From Palaemon carinicauda (taxonomy: Eukaryota > Arthropoda > Malacostraca > Decapoda > Palaemonidae), in contig NC_090768.1 in NCBI RefSeq assembly GCF_036898095.1, forward strand, positions 46,505,451-46,569,450: a stretch of DNA of 64,000 nt, written 5' to 3'. The position numbers and the translations under genes were made by a program. The notes under the pieces were generated by a model. That model did not search any database, was not told the DNA's origin, and worked only from the letters and a program-made list of their open reading frames with translations. Positions 41,427 to 52,785 of the stretch are shown piece by piece (the first letter of the stretch is position 1; each line of letters opens with the position of its first letter).

Positions 41427-41744
41427 ATATATAAGGATCGTTAGTTAGCCGTATTATGGTCATTTGTTGATTGCATTCCAACTCTAGAACACGATGGATA
41501 AATCGACCTAAGATGGCCGTCACTGACCAGAAAAATAATTCACGTTAATGATAACATCCAAAGAAATACTGTTGACTCCTTCTCAACTGCCTTTACCAAA
41601 AGTCAGAATTTCAACCTAATCTCATATACTCTTTCCTAAAATCCAAATTATCTGGAATCATCTAGAAATTGACAACTTAGATATCCATTTTTTCTGTATA
41701 AGTACAGTATCATTGTGCATTTATCCTTTTCGTTTCAGAGTTTA

Positions 41745-42081
<337 letters not shown>

Positions 42082-42840
42082 GGGCCAACGAATAAAAATT
42101 AATAGTTTTTATGGAAGTGATCTTGAATATATGGTAAAAATAAGTTAAACATTTAAGAAGATTTCAGGTAAAAGTACCGGCGACAGACCTTTTGATGAGA
42201 TTCCTGTAAAGTCAGCCTACTATGACAATTGAAAGAAAACCCAAGCTTATCAGTACCCCACTGAAGAACGACTTTCCAGGTCTTTAATCCGCCAAGATTT
42301 TGTCTTTCTTTTCGACTTTGACTTTGTACTTTGTAGGTCCAAGCACTTATGGAATGCCACCCGACTCAAAGTAATGCGTTCCTTAATTCATGGGGAATTG
42401 GGATGACCACAAAGAGGACGATAGTTCCAATAACCATTTCTGGCCCTTGGGCGCAAATCAAACGGACTTTGTTTTATTACCTGATTATGTACATTGTTAT
42501 AAATGATAAAGAAATTAACACCATTTATTCTTAGGGATTTTTGTGTAAATCTCTCCAGGCATATTGTCGCGTGAAGTCCATGCACCTGAAGCACGTGAAT
42601 GGAATCTATTTTAGACAATACAGCAAATGATTTTCGACAATCATACGAACACTAAAATAAAATAAATCTTTACCTCGCCGTTATCACAAAACCTTTAATG
42701 ACAGTCTGTGGCTTCTAGCGTGTCATATAATTCACCAATGCACAATATTTTGTGTTAAATACGAAACTAAACTTTTTCTACCGTTGCAAAGTCAGCAATA
42801 AATGCATGATACATATTTGCGTTGTCAATTCTATTTTGTT
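42082..42840. other. Interior of the 3-kb element, unassigned
   Basis: A 76-codon minus-strand frame at 42388-42618 has no recognised domain. Confidence 0.3.
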
Positions 42841-42924
42841 GCGAGGGTAACTTGAAAAAAAGGGGGGGTAGTAGCTTGAAACTGGTTTCAAGTTACGGGT
42901 GTTAACAAGACCTACTGAAGGTCT

Positions 42925-43430
42925 TAAGCCAGGCTGACACTTGCACGAATCTGTGGCACGCCTGGGCACGACTCGAGTCGTGCCAATGCGCAGACTAGTC
43001 GTAAACTGGCGTGAAATGTAACACTTGCACGATTCTCTGGCACGCATTGGCATGACTCGAGTCGTGCCAGTGCACAAACTAGTCGTAAACTGGCGTGAAG
43101 TGTGCGTAAACCCGTCGTGACTGCGTGCCATGTCGGGAAAAGAATTTTGAAATGTTTAAAATTTTGGTCACGACAAAAGTTCAGTGTCCGCATTGACACG
43201 AACTGGCACAACTAGTTCACGAATTCTTTGCGCATAGTTTGCGCATATCTCATGACCCGGTCGCAAAATTTTGTCGTGACCAAAATTTTTTACATTTCTC
43301 GTCCCGACATGGCACGCAGTCACGACGGGTTTACTCACACTTCACGCCAGTTTACAACTAGTTTGCGCACTGGCATGACTCGAGTCGTGCCAATGCGTGC
43401 CACAGAATCATGCAAGTGTCAGCCTAGCTT
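42925..43430. mobile_element. Foldback MITE nested in the 3-kb element
   Basis: The ends aagccaggctgacacttgca and its mirror tgcaagtgtcagcctagctt match at about 33 of 36 positions, and the similarity continues inward for well over 100 bases. The perfect 20-base palindrome ggcacgactcgagtcgtgcc (42965-42984) recurs in near-identical form at about 43048 and 43372. The left arm itself is a direct duplication (acacttgcacga at 42937 and 43020). Possible 3-base TTA flanks on both sides. Confidence 0.88.
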
Positions 43431-43469
43431 TAGGTGTTTAGCTTGAAACTGGGGGTAGCTTGAAATCTT

Positions 43470-43559
43470 TACACCGGGCAGTACCATCCTGTTGGTAATG
43501 CTATGCATATAATTGAAATGGTCGCGTCTACTCCATCATGAGGCTCAATACCACACAGT
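43470..43559 (+). pseudogene. CR1/jockey-like LINE (copy C, segment 2 of 3)
   Basis: gtaccatcctgttggtaatg, ctatgcatataattgaaatg and tcatgaggctcaatacc align with 11062-11135 of copy A. This 90-base strip lies between two large insertions and joins segments 1 and 3 of the same LINE. Confidence 0.75.
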
Positions 43560-43860
43560 GGGAGGTATTCATAAAAATGAAGGATATCCTTGTAAGCATA
43601 AGGTAATCATTATGAATATAGAAAGAAAGATTTGCTTATACTTCTACCTTTTGCTTCAAAGAATTACCTCTCGTGTTTCGGGAGCGCTTAGTTACATGTT
43701 GGAACTTGTAAGATTTCATTTGTGCTGTCATAATAAGAAAGAGTTTATTATTTATAATACGTATTTAATGCCCTGTATTTACTTGTATTTAATTAAGTTT
43801 ACGCATCATAAAGAACACAGACGCTGCCGTGCCTTCCCCAAAGCCTCGCTGGCGACATCT

Positions 43861-46560
43861 ATCCCCACCCCTTGCATTAGAAGTTCTTTGACCTCTTTTT
43901 TGCTCCCCCACCCCTTGCATTAGAAGTTCTTTGACCTCTTTTTTGGTCCCCCACCCCTTGCATTAGAAGTTCTTTGACCTCTTTTTAGCTCCCACACCCC
44001 TTGCATTAGAAGTTCTTTGACTTCTTTTTAGCTCCCACACCCCTTGCATTAGAAGTTCTTTGACCTCTTTTTAGCTCCCACACCCCTTGCATTAGTTCTT
44101 TGACCTCTTTTTAGCTCCCACACCCCTTGCATTAGTTCTTTGACCTCTTTTTAGCTCCCACACCCCTTGCATTAGAAGTTCTTTGACCTCTTTTTTGCTC
44201 CCCCACCCTTTGCATTAGAAGTTCTTTGACCTCTTTTTAGCTCCCACACCCCTTGCATTAGAAGTTCTTTGACTTCTTTTTAGCTCCCACACCCCTTGCA
44301 TTAGAAGTTCTTTGACCTCTTTTTAGCTCCCACACCCCCTGCATTAGAAGTTCTTTGACCTCTTTTTAGCTCCCACACCCCTTGCATTAGAAGTTCTTTG
44401 ACTTCTTTTTAGCTCCCACACCCCTTGCATTAGAAGTTCTTTGACCTCTTTTTAGCTTCCCCACCCCTTGCATTAGAAGATCTTTGACCTCTTTTTAGCT
44501 CCCACACCTCTAGCATGAGAAGTTCTTTGACCTCTTTTTAGCTCCCACACCCCTTGCATTAGAAGTTCTTTGACCTCTTTTTAGCTCCCACACCTCTAGC
44601 ATGTGAAGTTCTTTGACCTCTTTTTAGCTCCCACACCTCTAGCATTAGAAGTTGTTTGACCTCTTTTTAGCTCCCACACCTCTAGCATTAGAAGTTCTTT
44701 GACTTCATTTTAGCTCCCACACCTCTAGCATTAGAAGTTCTTTGACCTCTTTTTAGCTCCCACACCTCTAGCATTAGAAGTTCTTTGACCTCTTTTTAGC
44801 TCCCACACCTCTAGCATTAGAAGTTCTTTGACCTCTTTTTAGCTCCCTTACCTCAAGCATTAGAAGTTCTTTAACCTCTCTTTATAGCTCCCACACCTCT
44901 AACATTAGAAGTTCTTTGACCTCTCTCTTTAGCTCCCACACTTCTAGCATTAGAAGTTCTTTGGCCTCTTTCTAGCTCCCACGCCTCTAGCATTAGAAGT
45001 TCTTTTACTTCTTTTTAGCTCCCACACCTCTAGCATTAGAAGTTCTTTGACCTCTTTTTAGCTCCCCCACCCCTTGCATTAGAAGTTCTTTGACCTCTTT
45101 TTAGCTCCCACATCCCTTGCATTAGAAGTTCTTTGGCTTCTTTTTAGCTCGCACACCCCTTGCATTAGAAGTTCTTTGACCTCTTTTTAGCTCCCCCACC
45201 CTTGCATTAGAAGTTCTTTGACCTCTTTTTAGCTTCCCCACCCCTTGCATTAGAAGTTCTTTGACCTCTTTTTAGCTCCCACACTCCTTGCATTAGAAGT
45301 TCTTTGACCTCTTTTTAGCTCCCACACCCCTTGCATTAGAAGTTCTTTGATCTCTTTTTAGCTCCCACACCTCTAGCATTAGAAGTTCTTTGACCTCTTT
45401 TTAGCTCCCACACCTCTAGGATTAGAAGTTCTTTGACCTCTTTTTAGCTCCCACACCTCTAGCATGAGAAGTTCTTTGACCTCTTTTTAGCTCCCCTTTC
45501 TCTTGCATTAGAAGTTCTTTGACCTCTTTTTAGCTCCCACACCCCTTGCATTAGAAGTTCTTTGACCTCTTTTTAGCTCCCACACCCCTTGCATTAGAAG
45601 TTCTTTGACCTCTTTTCAGCTCCTCCACCCCTTGCATTAGAAGTTCTTTGACCTCTTTTTAGCTTCCCCACCCCTTGCATTAGAAGTTATTTGACCTCTT
45701 TTTAGCTTCCCCACCCCTTGCATTGGAAGTTCTTTGACCTCTTTTTAGCTCCCACACCCATTGCATTAGAAGTTCTTTGAACTCTTTTTAGCTCCCCCAC
45801 CCCTTGCATTAGAAGTTCTTTGACCTCTTTTTAGCTCCCACACCCCTTGCATTAGAAGTTCTTTAACCTCTTTTTAGCTCCCCCACCCCTTGCATTAGAA
45901 GTTCTTTGACCTCTTTTTAGCTCCCACACCCCTTGCATTAGAAGTTCTTTGACCTCTTTTTAGCTCCCACACCCCTTGCATTAGAAGTTCTTTGACCTCT
46001 TTTTAGCTTCCCCACCCCTTGCATTAGAAGTTCTTCGACCTCTTTTTAGCTCCCACACCCCTTGCATTAGAAGTTCTTTGACCTCTTTTTAGCTCCCACA
46101 CCCCTTGCTTTAGAATTTCTTTGACCTCTTTTTAGCTCCCCCACCCCTTGCATTAGAAGTTCTTTGACCTTTTTTTAGCTCCCACACCCCTTGCATTAGA
46201 AGTTCTTTGACCTCTCTTTAGCTCCCACACCTCTAGCATGAGAAGTTCTTTGACCTCTTTTTAGCTCCCACACCTCTAGCATTAGAAGTTCTTTGACTTC
46301 TTTTTTAGCTCCCACACCTCTAGCATTAGAAGATTTTCTACCTCTTCTTAGCTCCCACACCTCTAGCATTAGAAGTTCTTTGACCTCTTTTTAGCTCCCA
46401 CACCTCTAGCATTCGAAGTTCTTTGACCTCTTTTTAGCTCCCTTACCTCAAGCATTAGAAGTTCTTTGACCTCTCTTTATAGCTCCCACACCTCTAACAT
46501 TAGAAGTTCTTTGACCTCCCTCTTTAGCTCCCACACTTCTAATATTAGAAGTTCTTTGAC
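43861..46560. repeat. 43-bp minisatellite, about 63 copies
   Basis: The unit contains cattagaagttctttgacct, cttttt and agctcccacac; successive agttctttga strings are 43 bases apart (for example 44521 and 44564). Two unit classes differ at the junction: cccttgcatt and ctctagcatt. They occur in blocks (first type mainly 43861-44500, 45060-45350 and 45490-46200; second mainly 44590-45050, 45355-45490 and 46210-46540). A rare series with cttacctcaagc, then tctaacatt, then cttcta appears at both 44841-44960 and 46436-46553, an offset of 1,595 bases (about 37 units). As 43 is not a multiple of three, the array is not coding. Confidence 0.97.
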
Positions 46561-47430
46561 ATATATTTCTAGGTTCCATACTTTTAGCATTAGAGGGTCT
46601 TCGATCTATATTTTGAGGTGCCTTACTTCTAGCATTAGAGGCTCTCTATTTTTAGGTGTCTTACCTCTGGAATTAGAGGCTCTTTTTCGCTGTTCTCTCC
46701 CGTCTTCTAGTTTTCAAGATCTTCTTTCATTAGATTATCTTTTTCTTTCGAGATTTCAAAAGAGATTTCAGTGCCGCGAGTCCTCACTTCGTCAGATTCC
46801 TCAGGGAAATCGAAGGCATTTATTCTTTACCTATCTGGGCAATGAGTAAAGAGATGAATACTATCGATTTCTCCGCATACACTATCATGCCAAAGTAAAT
46901 GACGAGCAACATAATATATTTACCAATGTCGTCTGGATATGTCCTTACTTCAATGGCGAATTTTGGGACAATCCTGTTGAAGAACTACACGTGACTCACC
47001 GTTCAGTTGAACCATTCTGCCTCCATCCTCATTCCCCGCAATCCGTTTTTGCACCGATACAAAGCCTCGTACTTTTTCCAAGAGTCTCCTATAATAAGAC
47101 ATCGTCGCAAAAGCCCAAGCAAAGGATCCTTCAAGGCGCATACATCATGATCTTCAAAGCTCAGCTTCCAACGGAAGATCTCGTGTCTTTCTATAGATCG
47201 GGCGATATAAAACGAACGATCGGCAACTTCGGTAGCAACCAAAACCATTCTTACCGTCAGCTTCCTATTCCGCCAGAACGCGATCTCTGTGAGTTAAGTG
47301 AAATCTTTCTCCCAGTCATCAACTCATTTCCTCTTACTCCTATTGACGCGCAATTCCTTGGTTAGATTTCGCCAGCTACATACAGATCATGTGAGTTGTT
47401 GCAGGCTACGTTTGAAAAAATGAAGATCAG
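46561..47430. other. Interior of the 5.1-kb element, unassigned
   Basis: Frames of up to 127 codons exist on both strands (for example 46991-47365 plus, 47003-47248 minus), but I recognise no domain. The stretch cttactcctattgacgcgca to tttcgccag (47331-47375) resembles the 3' tail of the RTE at 14500-14560. Gene content is possible but not supported. Confidence 0.35.
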
Positions 47431-47431
47431 G

Positions 47432-47697
47432 TCTTCAGAAGTCATTTGAAGCTTGGGGAGGAGTCGTTCAGGACTGCTCCTGGAAATTTCAGTTCTGGAG
47501 TCATTCAGAAATCCATGTTAAGTATACGGCTATGTCCTTTGAAGACTTTTGGAAATTCGCGAAAGTTTTCTTCCGAGATTCCGTTCTGGAGGCATTCAGA
47601 ATTCCATGCTAAGTCTATGGCTATTTCTTCTGAAGCCATTTGGAAATCGGAGAAGATTTTCTTCCGAATTCGTTTAGGACTCGCGAAAAATTCCATT
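47432..47697. repeat. ~91-bp tandem repeat, nearly 3 copies
   Basis: gaagtcatttg (47438), gaagacttttggaaatt (47541) and gaagccatttggaaatc (47632) start related units. Shared strings are gttctggag, cattcag, atgctaagt and ggctat. The steps are about 103 and 91 bases. Confidence 0.85.
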
Positions 47698-47706
47698 CTT
47701 GTTTTA

Positions 47707-47734
47707 TAACAACAACAACAACAACAACAACAAC

Positions 47735-47811
<77 letters not shown>
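47707..47811. repeat. (AAC)n(AAT)n microsatellite
   Basis: AAC repeats pass into about 75 bases of AAT. No LINE tail precedes it, so here the trinucleotide tract is not explained by the AAT-tail family. Confidence 0.97.
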
Positions 47812-47812
<1 letters not shown>

Positions 47813-48011
47813 CTACGTGATTTGATTTATGGATTTGAGTTGAAAAGTTTTGAAGACGTTAAACGCTCAACTTTGCAGTTTGAAGGAAACTTTAAGATAC
47901 CCGGACGAAGGGCGAGGGGTAATTGAAGTTTAAAGCAAACCGAATTGGAATAGTTAGTTTCAGCTAAATTATTTCAGGTTTGGGATTTAGAACAATCTAT
48001 TTCTGGTACGA

Positions 48012-48014
<3 letters not shown>
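47812..48014. other. Unassigned stretch
   Basis: No recognised feature. Confidence 0.3.
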
Positions 48015-48100
<86 letters not shown>

Positions 48101-48165
48101 CATACATACATACATACGTACATACATACATACTTACATATATACTGTTTGTACATACATACATC
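48015..48165. repeat. (TA)n and (TACA)n microsatellite
   Basis: About 80 bases of TA, then TACA repeats with a few substitutions. Confidence 0.97.
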
Positions 48166-48200
48166 CCTAAATACAGCAGCCTTCGTATTCTCCCAACTGT

Positions 48201-48437
48201 TTATACATGCAAAAGCAAATGTAAAATGCACATCACCAAGTTATGGCTTAACCTTGATATTTCATCGAGATTCCAGGTGTGGACAAGATATCTATCCGCA
48301 AGCCACTGTACATTTTGTTCTTCAAAATGGAATAATATCTTGAAATCACGATCAAGTGTGGGTAAACGGGGCTTGTATTGTTTAACATGCCTCACATCCA
48401 CAAAATCTGCCATCGTGCTGAGAATCGGACAGAACAA
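48201..48437 (-). pseudogene. HARBI1-like (PIF/Harbinger) transposase N-terminal fragment
   Basis: Minus-strand frame of 78 codons reading MADFVDVRHVKQYKPRLPTL, then DRDFKILFHFEEQNVQWLAD and RYLVHT. This resembles the N-terminal helix-rich part of HARBI1-like nucleases, in which a D-x-x-F-x-x-x-F-R-F phrase is followed by x-x-V-x-W-L. The conserved DDE core is not found downstream (lower coordinates), where a (TACA)/(TA) microsatellite begins. The orientation, starting near the right terminal repeat and reading inward, fits a transposon gene. The family call rests on weak, remembered similarity plus the terminal repeats. Confidence 0.5.
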
Positions 48438-48675
48438 CCTTTCTCTTCGAACTGCAGTCTACTACTGACCAGACTCAGCTTTTTCGAAGCATATGCTCTT
48501 TATATGAAGTAAAGGGTCTTCTTTATGTATAACCATTTACTTTTATGTGATTATAAGGATATGCTTTTGCTCTAAAAGTAGAAGCTTTTGCTTGAAATGT
48601 TTATGAATACAAGTAGAAGGATTTCCTTCATATTTTGCAAGTATATGCATATCCTTTTCTTTATGAATACCGCCC

Positions 48676-48975
48676 ATTATTTTAGAAGTTTTATTCCAGC
48701 TATGATCAGTTTGAGACATGATCTTCCCAATCAAGTAGTTGAATCGTTGGAACTGCAAAAGTTAATACTTACAGCAAATGTTTTTATGTTGAACAAGCTG
48801 ACATAAATTTCTTTTTATCGTTTATATATAAAAGATTTGTATTAATGCTGTTACTTTTCTTAAAATATTTGGTTTCAATGATTCATTTATTTCTTTATCT
48901 CACCGGGCTGTTTTTTCCTTGTTGGAGCCTTGGGATTATAGCATCCTGCTTTTCCAACTAGGGTTGTAGCTTAAC

Positions 48976-49044
<69 letters not shown>

Positions 49045-49092
49045 TAATAATTATAATAATGATAGTAATAATAATGATAATAGTAATAATAC
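48676..49092 (+). pseudogene. CR1/jockey-like LINE, C-terminus, 3' UTR and AAT tail (copy C, segment 3 of 3)
   Basis: The frame to 48806 reads FIPAMISLRHDLPNQVVESL, then ELQKL and LNKLT, the LINE polymerase C-terminus. The shared 3' UTR follows (tcaccgggctgttttttcct, ttggagccttgggattatag, ccaactagggttgtagctta) and (AAT)n with a few substitutions at 48977-49092. This is the 3' end of the LINE whose RT is at 39556-40433. Confidence 0.85.
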
Positions 49093-49202
49093 ATAATTGA
49101 AACATTTTCAGTGCAAATCGTACCTATATTTTACAGCGCGGTATCATAGTATAAATAGATTATAAAAAAAGATATATTGATCCTACATCTGATAAAAACT
49201 AT

Positions 49203-49205
<3 letters not shown>
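49093..49205. other. Unassigned stretch
   Basis: No recognised feature. Confidence 0.3.
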
Positions 49206-49286
<81 letters not shown>

Positions 49287-49331
49287 ATATATATGTATAT
49301 ATATTTATATATAGATATATATCTATATATA

Positions 49332-49400
<69 letters not shown>

Positions 49401-49416
49401 ACATATACATATGCAT

Positions 49417-49468
<52 letters not shown>

Positions 49469-49475
49469 CTTCTTC
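49206..49475. repeat. (TC)n, (TA)n and (CA)n microsatellite cluster
   Basis: TC at 49206-49282, TA-rich with variants to 49396, a CA block near 49417-49441, and TA up to the LINE 3' end. Confidence 0.97.
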
Positions 49476-50935
49476 TTCTTCCCAGCTTGTTCCCATTTTT
49501 ATATGGGGTCGCCGTTGCGGATGAGCCGTTTCCATCTTTTTCTATTCTGCGCTTCTGCCTCATCAATCCCCTTCTCCTGTAAATCTCCTCTGACACAGTC
49601 CCTCCATCTCTTTCTTGGTCTCCCTCTTCTTCTTCTTCCTTGAACCTCCATCTCCATAGTATGTCTCCCAATGTGGTCCTCATCTCTCCTCATCAAGTGT
49701 CCATACCATCTCAGCCTCCCTTCCTGCACTTTCTTTGATATTTCCACCACCTTTGTCGACCCCCTTATGTAGTCATTTCTTATCCGGTCCTCTCTTGTCA
49801 CCCCAGACATCCACCTAAGCATTCTCATTTCTGCCACATCCATCTTCTTCTCCTCTGTCTTCCTCATGCTTGCTGTTTCTGTTCCATACAGCATTGCTGT
49901 TCTTACCACTGTCTTATGAAATTTTCCTTTCAATCTCAGAGGTATTCTTTTGTCGCAAAGAACTCCTGAGGCTGCTCTCCAGTTGTTCCAGCCTGCCTGT
50001 ACCCGATGTTTAACTTCATCTTCCATACCTCCTCCAACATTAACAAATGATCCCAAATACTTAAACTTATCAACTCTCTTTATCTGTTCTCCCCTAAGCT
50101 GAATACTTTCTCTATCATCCCCCTCACTGGTGGTACACATATATTCTGTCTTAGATCTACTTATTCTCATTCCTCTGTCCTCCAGTACTTGCCTCCATCT
50201 TTCCAATTTCATTTCCAGATCTTCCCTGCTCTCTGCGCACAGAACAATATCATCTGCATACAATATGTTCCATGGTACTGCCTCCCTTACCTCTTCTATT
50301 AAAACGTCCATCACTATATTAAAGATAAATGGGCTCAGAGCTGACCCTTGGTGTAATCCTACTCTCACCTCAAAGCCCTCTGTCTCCCCAGTACTGCTCC
50401 TCACTCTAGTAAATACATTACGGTACATCTCTTGTATCAGTCGAACGTACTTCTCTGGCACCCTCCTCTCCCTCAGACTCCTCCATACCTCTTGTCTTGG
50501 GACTCGGTCATAAGCCTTTTCAAGGTCAATGAATACCACATGCAGGTCTCTTTGCTTTTCCCGGAATTTCTCCATTAGTTGCCTCAGACAAAATACACCA
50601 TCTGTTGTTCCCCTACCCTTCATGAATCCCATCTGCTCTTTACCTATTTCTACTTCTTCTCTTAGTCTGGCATCTATCATCCTTTCCAGTATCTTCAAAG
50701 TGTGGGACATCAATTTAATACCTCTGTAATTCCCACACTCTTGGACATCACCTTTCCCTTTGAAGATTGGGATCAATATACTCCCTCGCCACTCATTTGG
50801 TATCTTTTCCTGCTCAAAAATCTTTATCATGAGGTCATACAGTATATCTACTCCTTCATCTCCTAATGCTTTCCATGCCTCCACAGGAATCATGTCTGGC
50901 CCAGTTGCCTTCCCATTCTTCATCTTCCTCAGTGC

Positions 50936-50938
<3 letters not shown>
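49476..50938 (-). mobile_element. RTE-type LINE, reverse transcriptase domain largely intact, 5'-truncated
   Basis: One minus-strand frame of 474 codons (49499-50923) without a stop. Landmarks: [15 protein letters not shown] (RT motif 0/1), GSILIPIFKGKGD and NYRGIKLMSHTLKILE (motifs 1-2), VVFIDLEKAYDRVPR (palm A, Asp), VGLHQGSALSPFIFNIVM (B), NILYADDIVLCAE (C, catalytic YADD), KYLGSFVN (thumb), and a C-terminal [14 protein letters not shown]. The endonuclease is missing: the element begins abruptly at a (TA)n tract at 50938. After the stop codon at 49499 come only about 20 bases ending in (AAG)n, a short 3' end typical of RTE elements. The frame is better preserved than the other LINEs except the I-clade copy. 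Without the endonuclease it cannot move on its own. Confidence 0.93.
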
Positions 50939-51006
<68 letters not shown>

Positions 51007-51116
51007 TATTTGCAGATTATATATGCATATATATATATATACATATATATATATAAGCTATATAAATGTGTGTGTGTTTGTATGTATATATATATATACT
51101 GTATAGGTATATATAT

Positions 51117-51188
<72 letters not shown>

Positions 51189-51206
51189 ATATATATATAT
51201 ATATAT

Positions 51207-51257
<51 letters not shown>

Positions 51258-51310
51258 TATATATATATACGCATATAATCTGCAAATATATACATGCACA
51301 AATATATATC
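50939..51310. repeat. (TA)n-rich microsatellite cluster
   Basis: TA blocks with TACA, (CA)n near 51132 and 51209, and TG near 51068. The section at 51003-51032 (atatttgcagattatatatg) is roughly mirrored at 51270-51300 (catataatctgcaaatatat), so the cluster has inverted unique ends about 250 bases apart. Confidence 0.93.
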
Positions 51311-51334
51311 TGCATATATGCATAATATTATGTA

Positions 51335-52005
51335 AGTAATAGGTTGGCCATGGCACCAGCCACCCGTTGAGATATTACAGCTAGAGAGTTAATGGATCCT
51401 CTGACTAGCAAACCCTTGGAGGCCCAACAGTATTACATTGGATCCCTCTCTCTGGTTACGGCTCATTTTGTCTTTACCTACACATACACCATTTAGTCTG
51501 GCTTATTCTTACCACATTCTCCTCTGTCCTCTTACACCTAACAACACTGAGATTACCAACAATTCTTCTTTGCTCAAGGGGTTAACTACCGCAATGTAAT
51601 TGTTCATTGGCTACTTTCCTCTTGGTAATGGTAAAAGAGACTCTTAAGCTTGTTTTTACATTCTTAAGCGATGGTAAGCAGCTCTTCTAGGAGAAGGACA
51701 CTCCAAAATCAAACCATTGTTCTATAATCTTTAGTAGTACCATGGCCTTCCACTGTCTTGGGTTAGAGTTATTGTACTTGGGGGTACACTCGGTCATGCT
51801 GTTCTATCTTATTCCTCTTCCTCTTGTTTTTTTAAGTTTTTATAGTTTATATCTAATGTTGTTAATGTTCTTGAAATATTTTATTTTGATTGTTTATACT
51901 TCTCGTAGTTTTTTTATTTCCTTGCTTCTTTCCTCGCTTGGCCCTTGTACTTATAGGATCTTGCTTTTCCATCTAGGGTTATAGCCTAACTGGTAATAAT
52001 AATAA
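51335..52005 (+). mobile_element. AAT-tail element, near-complete plus-strand copy 9
   Basis: Begins near ggttggccatggcaccagcc (51342), continues with cattggatccctctctctgg, gagattaccaacaattcttc, ggagaaggacactccaaaat, ccttccactgtcttgggtta and the common 3' end ctagggttatagcctaact, with a short AAT tail at 51993. It aligns throughout with the minus-strand copies at 2956-3610 and 13541-14310. Confidence 0.85.
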
Positions 52006-52016
52006 TGAAAATGTGT

Positions 52017-52187
<171 letters not shown>

Positions 52188-52343
52188 ACCCCACCCCCTG
52201 ATAACGTCATAGCCAATAATATTGTCTCCCACGCTAACAGCAGTTAAAACACATCCCGTAAAAGGATTATGAGTTAGTATAGTTTGTGCTAATTTGGGAG
52301 GCGACAACGTAATTGACTATGACGTCATCAGGGGTGGGGCTTA
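52188..52343. mobile_element. Small MITE with ~50-base inverted ends
   Basis: Left cccaccccctgataacgtca and right tgacgtcatcaggggtgggg are inverted matches, and the match continues inward (tagccaat with attgacta, ttgtctccca with gggaggcgacaa). The central ~60 bases are not palindromic. No coding capacity. The left end abuts a (TA)n tract. Confidence 0.8.
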
Positions 52344-52699
52344 TTTCGCCCGGAATCTTTGCGGCAACTATAGTATTATGCTATATATCATAACAGCTAG
52401 TTGCTGCTCAAATAAAACTATAAGTGCTACTACCACGCTCGTATTTTCTATTTGCAAAAATCGTCCAGAACACAGTGATTTCGTGTACGTACTCAAAAAG
52501 CTCAGTAATCATTAAACGTGGCATAATTCTTCCATTCTTCAGAGTATTAAAGTAATCCTAGAAGTTAAACACCTTTATTTCCAGTCTATGTGTATATGTG
52601 CCTGTTTATATAAATATATATATACTTATACATTTATATGTAATGTATATTTGAAGTGTATATAAATGGATGGATAGGTAGATAAATAGATGTGTATGT

Positions 52700-52703
<4 letters not shown>
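52344..52703. other. Unassigned stretch
   Basis: No recognised feature. Confidence 0.3.

Positions 52704-52783
<80 letters not shown>
52704..52783. repeat. (GA)n microsatellite
   Basis: About 80 bases of GA. Confidence 0.98.

Positions 52784-52785
<2 letters not shown>

Larger units (their letters stand above)
43560..48675. mobile_element. ~5.1-kb DNA transposon, probably PIF/Harbinger-type, inserted in the LINE
   Basis: The left end gggaggtattcataaa (43560-43575) is the inverted form of the right end tttatgaataccgccc (48660-48675) with one mismatch in 16. Just inside both ends lie aaggatatcctt-like and aaggatttcctt-like sequences, so the terminal repeats extend imperfectly for 60 bases or more. 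Outside, LINE sequence is continuous across the pair of ends (cacacagt joined to attttagaag, compare 11127-11165). Inside, the minus-strand frame at 48201-48437 resembles the N-terminus of HARBI1-like transposases. The interior also holds a 43-bp minisatellite, a ~91-bp triplication and two microsatellites. A clear 3-base target duplication was not found. Confidence 0.7.

Noticed and set aside
43861..46560. CRISPR array
   Set aside because: The 43-bp units are directly adjacent with no unique spacers, inside a eukaryotic transposon; it is a minisatellite.
46466..46849. 127-codon frame at the end of the 43-bp array
   Set aside because: It starts inside the minisatellite and runs into unrelated sequence; no domain and no splice context.
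49078..51056. Plus-strand frames of 66-127 codons over 50130-51056
   Set aside because: Antisense shadows of the RTE reverse transcriptase at 49499-50923.
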